DNA from: Pseudomonas sp. G.S.17
GTDB lineage: Bacteria; Pseudomonadota; Gammaproteobacteria; Pseudomonadales; Pseudomonadaceae
Direction: 5' to 3'
Assembly: GCF_038096165.1 (NCBI RefSeq)
Contig: NZ_CP151076.1
Location: 5,019,501-5,083,500, forward strand
DNA: 64,000 bases
The notes under the pieces are model-generated. The model was not told where the DNA came from and searched no databases. It worked only from the letters and a program-made list of their open reading frames with translations. How positions within the stretch are numbered: position 1 is the stretch's first letter; each line of letters begins with the position of its first letter. This document shows, in pieces, positions 8,579-17,204 of the stretch. The translations under genes and the position numbers were made by a program.

Positions 8579-9350
8579 CTTCAATGCAGACGAGCGCAGT
8601 GTGCTCTTGGTTCTACATGACGTAGCGCCAGAAACCTGGCCGGATTATCGGTCCTTTGTTGCAGCGGTGGACGCCTTGGGCACAATCCCCATGACCTTGC
8701 TGGTGGTGCCGGATTTCCACAAGCGTAACCCGATTATTGATGACCTGAAGTTTCAGAACCTGCTGCAGCAACGACTGAGCCGGGGCGACGAATTGGCCTT
8801 GCACGGTTACTATCATTGCGACGACGGCCCACCGGCGCGTACGCCACGGGACTATTTCATGCGGCGCATCTACACCTGGGAAGGCGAGTTTTATGCACTT
8901 GATCAAGCCCAGGCCATGGGCCGAATCGAATCGGGTATCGAACTGTTCCAACGCCACGGCTGGCCGCTGCATGGGTTTGTCGCGCCGGCCTGGCTGATCA
9001 GTGACGGCACTCGCCGCGCGCTGTCACAACTACCGCTGGACTACACGAGCGATCCGCAACATCTGTATCGTCTACCGGATTTTTCCCGGATCGACGCACC
9101 GGGTATCGTCTGGAGCGCTCGCAGCCCCTGGCGACGCGGCCTGTCGAAACTCATCAGCGATCATCGTGAAGCGCAATTGCAGGATGCTGCGACGATTCGC
9201 CTGGGCCTGCACCCTGTGGACATGCGTCACGACTATTCACGCAACTATTGGCTGCAACTATTGAAACGACTTATCGAAAGCGGCAGACAACCCATGACCA
9301 AAGCAAACTGGTTGAGGAAACAGGCGCACGTGCTGAGGTCGGCAGCATGA
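8571..9350 (+). CDS. DUF2334 polysaccharide-deacetylase-like protein
   Basis: 259 residues from the ATG at 8571, which sits inside the end of the glycosyltransferase gene (ATGGTTGA); the longer frame to 8484 is overlap only. It has an NodB-like fold: VLLVLHDVAPETW near residues 10-22 holds the HD pair, and ELALHGYYHCDDG near 74-86 holds the HxxxH metal site. No signal peptide is seen, so it is probably cytosolic and acts on a lipid-linked or soluble sugar. It is coupled to both neighbours; removal of an acetyl group from the GT4 product is an inference. Confidence 0.82.
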   Translation: MVDFNADERSVLLVLHDVAPETWPDYRSFVAAVDALGTIPMTLLVVPDFHKRNPIIDDLKFQNLLQQRLSRGDELALHGYYHCDDGPPARTPRDYFMRRIYTWEGEFYALDQAQAMGRIESGIELFQRHGWPLHGFVAPAWLISDGTRRALSQLPLDYTSDPQHLYRLPDFSRIDAPGIVWSARSPWRRGLSKLISDHREAQLQDAATIRLGLHPVDMRHDYSRNYWLQLLKRLIESGRQPMTKANWLRKQAHVLRSAA

Positions 9351-10342
9351 AGCGAATCCTCTGGCTTGGCGCGGGTTTGCTGGTAGCAATCGTGATTCCC
9401 TTCGTGCTCGGCGGCGCAGACATGTTTCACCGCCTGGGCAGTTTTCCCTTCGCCCTCCTGCTGGGCATGTTCGGCATGATCATCGTGTGCTGGTGCCTGA
9501 ACACCATGCGCCTGCGCTTGCTGTTGGGCGAAAGCAGCAGTGCGGTTAGCGTGCCGCGAAGCCTGGGCGTGGTAATGGCCGCCGAATTTGCCTATTGCGC
9601 CACACCCGGCGGCAGCGGCGGACCTTTGACCCTGATGGCGGTACTTTCGCGCAATGGCGTCGGCGCGGCGAAAAGCAGCGCGGTGTTTGCCACCGATCAG
9701 CTCAGCGACCTGCTGTTCTTCCTGCTGGCACTGGTGGCCATCATGTTTTACGCCGTGTTTCATCACCTGGGCGAGCGCATGGAGTGGATGCTGACGGTCA
9801 GCGGCATTCTGGTTGTCGGTGGCTTATGCCTGTGCGCGGGCTTCGGCCACTTTCATCGGCAGGTCATCCGATTCAACGGGCGATTGCTCAAGCGGCTCAA
9901 TACCAAAGCCACCACCCGCCGACGATGGGCGCGCAAACTCCTGCATTTCCGGAATGCGCTGGCCGACACCCTGAAAATGCCGGGTAAAAGGCTGGCGGGC
10001 GTTTTCCTGCTGACCTGCATGCATTGGGGGCTGCGCTACAGCGTGCTGTATCTGGCGTTGCGCGGACTTGGCGTAGATGTGGAATGGGCATGGAGTTTTC
10101 TGATCCAGATGCTTTCCCTGAGCGCCGGACAGTTCAGCCTGCTGCCTGGTGGCGCGGGCGCAGCCGAGTTGACCTCGGCGGCATTGCTGGCGCCAATCGT
10201 GGGCAAGTCCACGGCAGCCGCGGCGATTCTGATCTGGCGCGCCGTGACCTATTACTTCTATCTGGTGGTGGGCGGCCCGGTCTTTTTATTGATGGTTGGC
10301 CGGCCATTGCTGAACAAGCTGATGCGCCTGCGGGAAGCGTAA
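9347..10342 (+). CDS. UPF0104 / lysylphosphatidylglycerol-synthase-type membrane protein
   Basis: 331 residues from the ATG at 9347, which overlaps the preceding stop as ATGA. Seven or eight hydrophobic segments, with the family landmarks YCATPGGSGGPLTLMAVLSR near 82-101 and LSLSAGQFSLLPGGAGAAELT near 256-276. The family is the flippase-like membrane half of MprF without the aminoacyl-transferase domain, and YbhN in E. coli. In this operon a role in moving or presenting a glycolipid is likely but unproven. Confidence 0.85.
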   Translation: MKRILWLGAGLLVAIVIPFVLGGADMFHRLGSFPFALLLGMFGMIIVCWCLNTMRLRLLLGESSSAVSVPRSLGVVMAAEFAYCATPGGSGGPLTLMAVLSRNGVGAAKSSAVFATDQLSDLLFFLLALVAIMFYAVFHHLGERMEWMLTVSGILVVGGLCLCAGFGHFHRQVIRFNGRLLKRLNTKATTRRRWARKLLHFRNALADTLKMPGKRLAGVFLLTCMHWGLRYSVLYLALRGLGVDVEWAWSFLIQMLSLSAGQFSLLPGGAGAAELTSAALLAPIVGKSTAAAAILIWRAVTYYFYLVVGGPVFLLMVGRPLLNKLMRLREA

Positions 10343-10343
10343 T

Positions 10344-10529
10344 TCAGCTGTTCTGGTCAGCTTCATCCGAAATTTTCTGCAAATCCTGCCAAAGTTCGGC
10401 GGCACCTTCGAAGTCGGTGCCGTCTTCTGGCGACAACGCATCCGGGTCGTAGCGGCTCAGGCAGCCCTCGCCCAGGGTCGGGGGCGCTGTTGAAGTGGCT
10501 TTATCAAGAGGATCAGTCACGCGCTTCAT
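10344..10529 (-). CDS. small acidic hypothetical protein
   Basis: 61 residues ending one base from the end of the UPF0104 gene on the other strand. Acidic C-terminal half with FEGAAELWQDLQKISDEADQ, a likely amphipathic helix. I believe similar small proteins occur beside purU in other pseudomonads, but no domain is known. The ribosome site is weak (GAGG only one base before the ATG), so the start is uncertain. Confidence 0.5.
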   Translation of the reverse strand: MKRVTDPLDKATSTAPPTLGEGCLSRYDPDALSPEDGTDFEGAAELWQDLQKISDEADQNS

Positions 10530-10603
10530 ACCTCGCTGTCACGTCAGCGTCCGACTGCTGCCTGCCTGTCTGCATACAGCCAGCCGGATCGTTGGCGTAC
10601 AGA

Positions 10604-11455
10604 TTAGTCGAAGACGACAGTCTTGTTGTTGTGCACCAGCACGCGGTCTTCCAGGTGATAGCGCAGGCCACGGGCCAGAACCATCTTTTCCACATCGCGG
10701 CCGTAACGCACCATGTTTTCAATGCTGTCGCTGTGGCTGACACGAACCACGTCCTGTTCGATGATCGGCCCGGCATCCAGCTCTTCAGTCACATAGTGGC
10801 AAGTTGCGCCAATCAGCTTCACGCCCCGCAGCGAAGCCTGGTGATAAGGCTTGGCGCCGACGAACGAAGGCAGGAAGCTGTGGTGAATGTTGATCACCTG
10901 ATGCGCGTATTCGCGGCACAGCTGAGGCGGAAGGATTTGCATGTAACGCGCCAGGACGACGACATCGGCCTGATGATGAGCCACCAGACGCGACACCTCG
11001 GCGAACGCCGGTTCCTTGTCTGCCGGATCAACCGGCACATGGTAATAAGGAATGTCGTGCCACTCGACCATGCTGCGCAAATCCTGGTGATTGGAGATCA
11101 CCGCCGATATTTCGCAGTCGAGTTCATCGCTGTGCCAGCGGTGCAGCAAATCCGCCAGACAGTGCGACTCGCGGCTTGCCATCAACACCACACGCTTCTT
11201 CTGCGCTGAATCGGTGATACGCCAGTCCATGGAAAACTCTTCGGCGATGGGCGTGAAAGCCTCGCGGAAAGCTTCCAGCTCGAACGGCAAGGTATCGGCC
11301 CGAATCTCGTGACGCATGAAGAACCAGCCATTGAGGTTGTCCGAGTGATGACTCGCTTCGGTGATCCAGCCGTTATAGGACGCCAGAAAGTTACTGACTT
11401 TGGCAACGATGCCGACACGGTCCGGACAAGCTATCACCAGACGAAAAGTGCGCAT
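10604..11455 (-). CDS. purU: formyltetrahydrofolate deformylase
   Basis: 283 residues. An N-terminal ACT domain (about 1-80, opening MRTFRLVIACPDRVGIVAKV) is followed by a formyltransferase-like hydrolase domain with the N-H-D type active site: NIHHSFLPSFVGAKPYHQA near 226-244 and HYVTEELDAGPIIEQD near 257-272. It hydrolyses 10-formyl-THF to formate and THF, balancing one-carbon pools and feeding PurT. The length matches the family (280-289). It is monocistronic next to mvaT, as in P. aeruginosa. Confidence 0.93.
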   Translation of the reverse strand: MRTFRLVIACPDRVGIVAKVSNFLASYNGWITEASHHSDNLNGWFFMRHEIRADTLPFELEAFREAFTPIAEEFSMDWRITDSAQKKRVVLMASRESHCLADLLHRWHSDELDCEISAVISNHQDLRSMVEWHDIPYYHVPVDPADKEPAFAEVSRLVAHHQADVVVLARYMQILPPQLCREYAHQVINIHHSFLPSFVGAKPYHQASLRGVKLIGATCHYVTEELDAGPIIEQDVVRVSHSDSIENMVRYGRDVEKMVLARGLRYHLEDRVLVHNNKTVVFD

Positions 11456-11810
11456 TTGAAAAAACTCCAGAACTTCGCAAAGGTCGCCATTCTAGCGACT
11501 GCGCGACAAAACTGCAGTATTCCTGTTGACTGATTCGTGGCCTGGCTGCGCGTTCGCGTCCCGTCAGCATCCGCCTTACTCAATCCCGCCGCCGGACATG
11601 ATGCCCGGCTGATCATTGGCTGCGTTAACAGCGTTATAGCGAGCATCTTTACTGCGGCGGCAGCTCCCCTCTAGTTTTATGACGCTGTAGGAAACGTGTA
11701 TATTTCTAAATAATTCAAATAAAACTTTTCTTTAATGTTTACTTGATCAAAGCGCGTGACTATTATTGCGTCACTGTCTCCCTGCCACCTGACAACATAA
11801 GGTATCCCTC
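11456..11810. other. AT-rich promoter region upstream of mvaT
   Basis: 355 bp between divergent purU and mvaT. The part from about 11690 to 11765 is strikingly AT-rich (runs such as TTCTAAATAATTCAAAT), then GACTATTATTGCGTCAC. H-NS-type proteins such as MvaT bind AT-rich DNA and commonly repress themselves, so this may be an autoregulatory site. No clean -35/-10 pair could be fixed. Confidence 0.45.
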
Positions 11811-12191
11811 ATGTCCTTGATCAACGAATACCGCGCCACAGAAGAAGCCATCAAAGAACTGCAAGCCCGTTTGAAGAATCTGTCCCAAGACGACAAACTG
11901 CAAACCGAGCTGGAATTCGAAGGCAAACTGCGCACGCTGATGGGCGAATATCAAAAATCGCTGCGTGACATCATTGCTCTGCTGGATCCGGATGCCAAAG
12001 TTGGCAAGTCCCCACGCGGCGCAGCGGTAAAAACTACCGGCACCAAGCGTGCTCGCAAGGTCAAGCAATATAAAAACCCGCACAATGGCGAAGTCATTGA
12101 AACCAAAGGTGGCAACCACAAAACTCTGAAAGAGTGGAAAGCCAAGTGGGGCGGTGACGAGGTTGAGAGCTGGGCAACCCTGCTGGGCTAA
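11811..12191 (+). CDS. mvaT: H-NS-family nucleoid protein MvaT
   Basis: 126 residues. N-terminal coiled coil for dimerisation (SLINEYRATEEAIKELQARL), a Lys/Arg-rich linker around 75-90, and a C-terminal AT-hook-like DNA-binding domain with KNPHNGEVIETKGGNHKTLK. MvaT silences AT-rich, horizontally acquired DNA in Pseudomonas and affects biofilm and secondary metabolism. The length fits the family (about 124). The AT-rich Tc locus in this window is a plausible target. Confidence 0.95.
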   Translation: MSLINEYRATEEAIKELQARLKNLSQDDKLQTELEFEGKLRTLMGEYQKSLRDIIALLDPDAKVGKSPRGAAVKTTGTKRARKVKQYKNPHNGEVIETKGGNHKTLKEWKAKWGGDEVESWATLLG

Positions 12192-12225
12192 GCCCAAAGC
12201 AGGTCGCCTTGTTTCGCGACCCTTC

Positions 12226-12252
12226 AAAAACGCCAGTCATCTGGCGTTTTTT
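12226..12252. terminator. bidirectional terminator between mvaT and sbcB
   Basis: AAAACGCCAG (12227-12236) and CTGGCGTTTT (12241-12250) form a 10-bp stem with a TCAT loop. T runs follow on both strands, so it can serve mvaT and the convergent sbcB. Confidence 0.85.
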
Positions 12253-12280
12253 ATTGCCTGTAATAAAGTGTTTCGATTTA

Positions 12281-13711
12281 TCAAAGGTCCAGCCGCTGGC
12301 GTAACTGCGCTACATAATCCTGCCATTGGCTCAATACCTTGAGCTGTTCAGGTGTGGCACTAAGGGTCAATTCGGCGAGTGACGTTGTAAAACCTTGTAA
12401 GGTATTAGGAGCCCCGTATTCCGCTGCCTGCAAGCGATCCTGACAAAATTTACGCCAGCGCTGTTGCTCCTCGCTGCTCAGGGTGTGCGGGAAGTTACGG
12501 GCTCGGTAGCGGAATAACAACTCAGGCAACCGCAGGTCATCGAAAGGCCACGACTCGGCCGCCAACTGTTCCGGCTCGGCGGTGCGTACTTGTTCGCAAA
12601 GCCGGCGATCCCGATCACCAATAAAACCGTCATACAGTTGCTGCTCGGGATCCTGGCTTGCAGCAAAATCATCACGCCCGTAAACCGCCTTGAGTTTTTC
12701 CTGCCAGACATTCTTCGTGTCTTGAAGCTCGCGGGCTCGCGCATGCAAAGCGGGCATATCCAATTGTAAGCGCTGCTGATCTTCGGCACGCAGCACCTTT
12801 AAAGGTGCGACTACCGGGCAACGATTTATATGCAGCAATTTGAGCGGTACCGGCAGCTCGCCATCGGCCAGATCTTCGCGCCGGGTATATAACCGCTGAC
12901 GCAATATTTCCGGGTCTTGCTCCAGTAACGGTGAAGGGTCCAGATGTAAATCGCAGACAATCAGTGCATTGCGATTCTGCGGATGCCACGCCAGCGGAAT
13001 CACCACACCCAAATAATGCCGGGCAGCGGAAAATCTTCCGGAAATGTGAACCAGCGGCTCCAGCAGGCGAATCTGCTCCTGGACTTTCTGCTTACTGCGC
13101 AACTGGAAAAGATAGTCATAAAGCCGAGGTTGTTTTTCCCGAATCAAGCGGGCCAGACCAATAGTGGCGCGCACATCGGATAACGCATCGTGGGCATGTC
13201 CGTGGTCAATGCCGTTGGCGGCGGTCAGACGCTCAAGTTTGAGCGTCACACGGCCATCTTCCTCGGGCCAGACAATGCCGTCCGGACGCAATGCGTAAGC
13301 AGCACGCACCACATCAATAAGATCCCAGCGGCTGTTACCGCCCTGCCATTCACGGGCGTAAGGGTCGAAGAAGTTGCGATACAGGCTGTAGCGGGTGATT
13401 TCATCATCGAAACGCAAGGTGTTGTAACCCGCGCCGCAGGTGCCGGGGGCGGACAGCTCGGCATGCACCCGCGTCATGAAATCGGCCTCTCCCAGACCAC
13501 TTTCAGCCAGTCGGGCCGGCGTGATTCCGGTAATCATGCACGCCGCAGGATGAGGCAGGATATCGTCACTGGGCTGACAATAAAGATTGACCGGCCCGGC
13601 AATTTCATTGAGATCGGCATCCGTTCGGATACCCGCCACCTGAAGTGCGCGGTCATTGCGCGGATTGATGCCGGTGGTTTCGTAGTCGTACCAGAATATG
13701 CTGGAGGTCAC
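12281..13711 (-). CDS. sbcB: exodeoxyribonuclease I
   Basis: 476 residues from a GTG at 13711 (AGGA about nine bases upstream), matching E. coli ExoI (475); the frame continues upstream to 13801 without support. The DEDD exonuclease domain starts at once with FWYDYETTGINPRNDRALQ (D9 and E11), and continues with HAHDALSDVRATIGLARLI. SH3-like and helical C-terminal domains follow. It degrades single-stranded DNA 3' to 5' and acts in recombination and mismatch repair in the cytosol. Single gene, convergent with mvaT. Confidence 0.93.
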   Translation of the reverse strand: MTSSIFWYDYETTGINPRNDRALQVAGIRTDADLNEIAGPVNLYCQPSDDILPHPAACMITGITPARLAESGLGEADFMTRVHAELSAPGTCGAGYNTLRFDDEITRYSLYRNFFDPYAREWQGGNSRWDLIDVVRAAYALRPDGIVWPEEDGRVTLKLERLTAANGIDHGHAHDALSDVRATIGLARLIREKQPRLYDYLFQLRSKQKVQEQIRLLEPLVHISGRFSAARHYLGVVIPLAWHPQNRNALIVCDLHLDPSPLLEQDPEILRQRLYTRREDLADGELPVPLKLLHINRCPVVAPLKVLRAEDQQRLQLDMPALHARARELQDTKNVWQEKLKAVYGRDDFAASQDPEQQLYDGFIGDRDRRLCEQVRTAEPEQLAAESWPFDDLRLPELLFRYRARNFPHTLSSEEQQRWRKFCQDRLQAAEYGAPNTLQGFTTSLAELTLSATPEQLKVLSQWQDYVAQLRQRLDL

Positions 13712-13925
13712 GGGCTGATCCTGAACTATAGATCGGCAAAGTGTAGGACTTCCCATAGGCAAAACGCGAATTAGAGATAATTCGTTGCACATCGAAACCA
13801 TTTCTTACAACCGCCGCTCTCAGAGTTCAGTTGCTTAGCATCCCTGCCGTGGCTAGTCTTGCTGGCTAGCTCGCGCCGAACCGGCAATAACTCCAGCATC
13901 ACACTCAGGTGCCTCGTCCCCGACA

Positions 13926-14651
13926 ATGCCAACCCCGCACGTTTTGCCAAGGAACGCACCGCCACCCGCGCCACTGGATACCCGCACCCGAATCGAAACC
14001 CCGGAAGGTATCGATTTGATCATGCGCCCGGCCGGTCTGGTGCCGCGGGCGATTGCTTTTACCATCGACTTCGCCATCCGCGCCCTGGTCATGGCAATCC
14101 TGTTCGTGCTGTTCAGCTTCTTCGACAAGTTCGGCATGGGCCTGAGCGCCATGGCGCTGTTCCTCGTCACCTGGTGGTACATGGTGCTGTTCGAAGTGCT
14201 GAATCAGGGCCGCACGCCCGGCAAGCACCTCATGGGCCTGCGGGTCATTCATGATGACGGCACGCCCATCGGCTGGACTTCCTCGCTGATCCGCAACCTG
14301 CTGCGCTTCGTCGACATGCTGCCTGTCGGCTACAGCATCGGCGCCATAAGTTGCCTGCAACACCCGCAATTCAAGCGACTCGGCGATCTTGCCGCCGGAA
14401 CATTGGTGGTCTATCGCGACATGCCGCTGCTACGCCCTGACCTGCCTTTAGCTGAACCGGTGATCGCACCATTCGTGTTGAGCCTGGAAGAGCAGCGCGC
14501 GCTTCTCGGTTTCGCGGAACGACAGGCGGATCTGTCACCCGAGCGCGCCCGCGAACTGGCTTCGATTCTTGCCCAGCCGCTGCATGTGCACCCCGAGCAA
14601 GCGGTGGTTCATCTCAACGGGATCGCACGCGGCCTGCTGGGTCCGACATGA
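13926..14651 (+). CDS. RDD-family membrane protein
   Basis: 241 residues. Short proline-rich N-terminus, then an RDD domain (about 28-175) with GLVPRAIAFTIDFAIRALVM (first helix with the Arg and Asp), QGRTPGKHLMGLRV and LGDLAAGTLVVY. Three or four membrane segments, then a soluble tail of about 60 residues. Function unknown; the family is thought to be transporter-like or membrane-structural. First gene of a six-gene operon and overlaps the next by four bases (ATGA). Confidence 0.85.
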   Translation: MPTPHVLPRNAPPPAPLDTRTRIETPEGIDLIMRPAGLVPRAIAFTIDFAIRALVMAILFVLFSFFDKFGMGLSAMALFLVTWWYMVLFEVLNQGRTPGKHLMGLRVIHDDGTPIGWTSSLIRNLLRFVDMLPVGYSIGAISCLQHPQFKRLGDLAAGTLVVYRDMPLLRPDLPLAEPVIAPFVLSLEEQRALLGFAERQADLSPERARELASILAQPLHVHPEQAVVHLNGIARGLLGPT

Positions 14652-15628
14652 AACAGAGCCTCTTCGAAAGCCGTCACCAGCCTGACTGGCAGCTGTTCAG
14701 CGAACAGCTGGACGCCCTTGAAAATGGCAAAGCCGATGCGGCCACGAGCCGTAGTTTTCCCAGCGATTACCGGCGCATCTGTCATCAACTGGCCCTTGCC
14801 CAGGAACGCGGCTACAGCAGTCACCTGATCGATCCGCTGCAGCAACTGGCCATGCGTGGCCATCAGCAGCTCTATCGCCATCGCAGCGCTGTCGGCATGC
14901 AGGTTCTGAGTTTCATATTGGCCGGCTTTCCCCGCCTGGTGCGTGCCGAATGGCGATTCGTGTGGATTGCCGGGGTACTGTTTTTCGGCAGCCTGATCGG
15001 CATGGCCCTGCTGGTGCATGGTTTTCCCGATCTGGTGTACAGCGTGATCGATGCCCAGCAGGTCGCCGAAATGGAAAGCATGTACGACCCCACGGCACGG
15101 CGGATCGGCCAGGTACTGGAACGTGAATCCAGCGACGACTGGATGATGTTCGGCTACTACATCATGCATAACATCGGCATCGCCTTTCAGACCTATGCAA
15201 CCGGATTGCTGTTCGGGCTCGGCAGTCTGTTCTTCCTGTTTTTCAACGGCCTGATGATCGGCGCCGTTGCCGGGCATCTGACCGGCATCGGCTACGGCCA
15301 GACGTTCTGGTCGTTCGTTGTCGGCCATGGCGCCTTTGAGCTGACGGCCATTGCCCTGGCGGGCGCTGCGGGCTTGAAGCTGGGCTGGTCATTACTGGCT
15401 CCCGGCCGCCTGACCCGTGGCGAAGCGCTGCGACGTGCGGCGCAAAAAAGCCTGCAACTGGTGTATGGCGTGATTCTGTTTCTGCTGATCGCCGCATTCA
15501 TAGAAGCTTATTGGTCGTCGATGGTCTGGCCCGGTCCGGCGGTTAAATACGCGGTCGGCGCGGCCCTCTGGGCGCTGGTGATCAGCTATCTGGTTTTCGC
15601 CGGACGAATTGCCCATGCGCCTGACTGA
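14648..15628 (+). CDS. SpoIIM/DUF95-type membrane protein
   Basis: 326 residues. An N-terminal soluble helical part of about 110 residues is followed by five or six membrane helices, with the DUF95 landmarks YYIMHNIGIAFQTYATGLLFG near 170-190 and VGHGAFELTAIALAGAAGLKLG near 220-241. The name comes from the sporulation protein SpoIIM; in Gram-negatives it occurs in MoxR/DUF58 clusters and its role is not known. Overlaps both neighbours, so expression is coupled. Confidence 0.85.
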   Translation: MKQSLFESRHQPDWQLFSEQLDALENGKADAATSRSFPSDYRRICHQLALAQERGYSSHLIDPLQQLAMRGHQQLYRHRSAVGMQVLSFILAGFPRLVRAEWRFVWIAGVLFFGSLIGMALLVHGFPDLVYSVIDAQQVAEMESMYDPTARRIGQVLERESSDDWMMFGYYIMHNIGIAFQTYATGLLFGLGSLFFLFFNGLMIGAVAGHLTGIGYGQTFWSFVVGHGAFELTAIALAGAAGLKLGWSLLAPGRLTRGEALRRAAQKSLQLVYGVILFLLIAAFIEAYWSSMVWPGPAVKYAVGAALWALVISYLVFAGRIAHAPD

Positions 15629-17204
15629 CGCCAGCGTGGCGATTCGGCCACGTAATCCCTGGGAAGCCATTGATCTGGGCGTACTGCTGGCTCAGGAGCA
15701 CCGCAACCTGTTGATGGCCAGCTGGGCCATTGTGACCTTGCCGGTTTTCGCCCTGCTGAGTCTGGTGTTCTGGGACTATCCAACCCTGGCAATCGTGCTG
15801 TTCTGGTGGTTGAAGCCGGTCTTCGAACCCTTGCCTCTGCTGATTCTGTCCCAGGCATTGTTCGGCCCGGCACCGACCCTGAAAGGCGCTTTGCAGGCGT
15901 GGCTGCGCCTGCTGAAACCGCAACTGCTGGCCAGCATCACCTGGCGCCGATTCAGTCTCGCCCGCAGCTTCACCCTGCCCGTGCAACAACTGGAAAACCT
16001 GGCGGGCGCGCAACGCAGTTTGCGTATCGGCCTGCTCAACCAGAAAGACCTGCGTGCCGCGCGCTGCCTGACCCTGGTGGGCAGTGCGCTGGAGCTGTGC
16101 CTGTGGATCGCAATGGGCATCCTGTTTTACGCGCTGATCCCGCAACAGATCGAAATCGATTGGAGCTGGCGCACCCTTGTGGATATCGAAGGCAGCTGGA
16201 ATTGGCTGGAGCACCTGACCAACGCTTTTTATGCGCTGGTCTTGATTGTCTGGGGGCCGATCTACGTTGCCTGCGGCTTCACGCTTTATCTGAACCGCCG
16301 CACCGCCCTGGAAGCATGGGACATCGAGTTGGTCCTGCGGCGCCTGCGCCAGCGACTGATCGGCAGCGCTTATGTGCTGATCATCGGTGCCGGGGTAATC
16401 CTGACGACGCTGGCGCCCCCGGCTTGGGCGGCGCAAGCGGATTTGAGCTGCCCTGTTCCGCTCCAGGAAGAACACGCCTTTCGCAAGCATGAAGCCGGGC
16501 CCAATATGGCGCGCCTGACCCACCAGCCTTTGTCCAGCGAAGCTGCGCGCCAGCAAATCAAGGCGCTGCTGGAGCAGCCGCCGTTCAAGAACCCCAAAGC
16601 TGTCTCGGGTTGGCGATTTGCCGAAGACAAGCCGGCACCCAACACAACCAAGGCCGAGCACAGAACCAACCCGCAGCTCAAATGGCTGGCCTGGTTGTTC
16701 AATGCCGCCAGCGTTGCGTCCGAAATTATCAAAGTGCTGCTATGGGGCGCGGTCATTGCCTTGATCGGTCTGGTGATCTGGCGCTATAGAAGCTGGTTCA
16801 GCACGCTGGTCAATCGCAAGGCACCCAAAGCGCACGTGATTCGCAGCACTCCGCAGCAGATGTTCGGGCTCAAGGTCGGGGCGCAAAGCCTGCCCGACGA
16901 TGTCGCGGGCAGCGCCGAAAAACTGTGGCCGAACCAACCCCGCGAAGCGCTCGGCCTGCTGTATCGGGCGCTGCTCAGCCGCTTGCTCACTGACTATCGG
17001 CTGCCGCTGAAAAGCGCCGATACCGAAGGTGAGGTGCTGGAACATGTGGCGCAGCTGAATCAACAACCGTTGCATGACTTCAGCCTCAACCTGACCCGGC
17101 ACTGGCAGAACCTCGCTTACGGCCATCAGCTCCCACCCGCCCATGTCGGGCAGGAACTCTGCGACAGCTGGCGCGAGCTGTTCAAGACCGGGGCGCATCG
17201 ATGA
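15615..17204 (+). CDS. DUF4129-containing membrane protein
   Basis: 529 residues from the ATG at 15615, 14 bases before the preceding stop. Several membrane helices in the first 280 residues, a periplasmic-type loop (about 280-380), a helix near 365-390, then a cytosolic DUF4129 domain at the C-terminus with WPNQPREALGLLYRALLSRL near 438-457. DUF4129 proteins accompany MoxR-DUF58 operons and resemble the C-terminus of transglutaminase-like TgpA proteins. Role unknown. Overlaps the next gene by four bases. Confidence 0.78.
   Translation: MRLTDASVAIRPRNPWEAIDLGVLLAQEHRNLLMASWAIVTLPVFALLSLVFWDYPTLAIVLFWWLKPVFEPLPLLILSQALFGPAPTLKGALQAWLRLLKPQLLASITWRRFSLARSFTLPVQQLENLAGAQRSLRIGLLNQKDLRAARCLTLVGSALELCLWIAMGILFYALIPQQIEIDWSWRTLVDIEGSWNWLEHLTNAFYALVLIVWGPIYVACGFTLYLNRRTALEAWDIELVLRRLRQRLIGSAYVLIIGAGVILTTLAPPAWAAQADLSCPVPLQEEHAFRKHEAGPNMARLTHQPLSSEAARQQIKALLEQPPFKNPKAVSGWRFAEDKPAPNTTKAEHRTNPQLKWLAWLFNAASVASEIIKVLLWGAVIALIGLVIWRYRSWFSTLVNRKAPKAHVIRSTPQQMFGLKVGAQSLPDDVAGSAEKLWPNQPREALGLLYRALLSRLLTDYRLPLKSADTEGEVLEHVAQLNQQPLHDFSLNLTRHWQNLAYGHQLPPAHVGQELCDSWRELFKTGAHR

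Noticed and set aside
13771..13974. Small minus-strand frame of 67 codons between sbcB and the RDD gene
   Set aside because: Overlaps the RDD start region, has no ribosome site, and reads as intergenic sequence.
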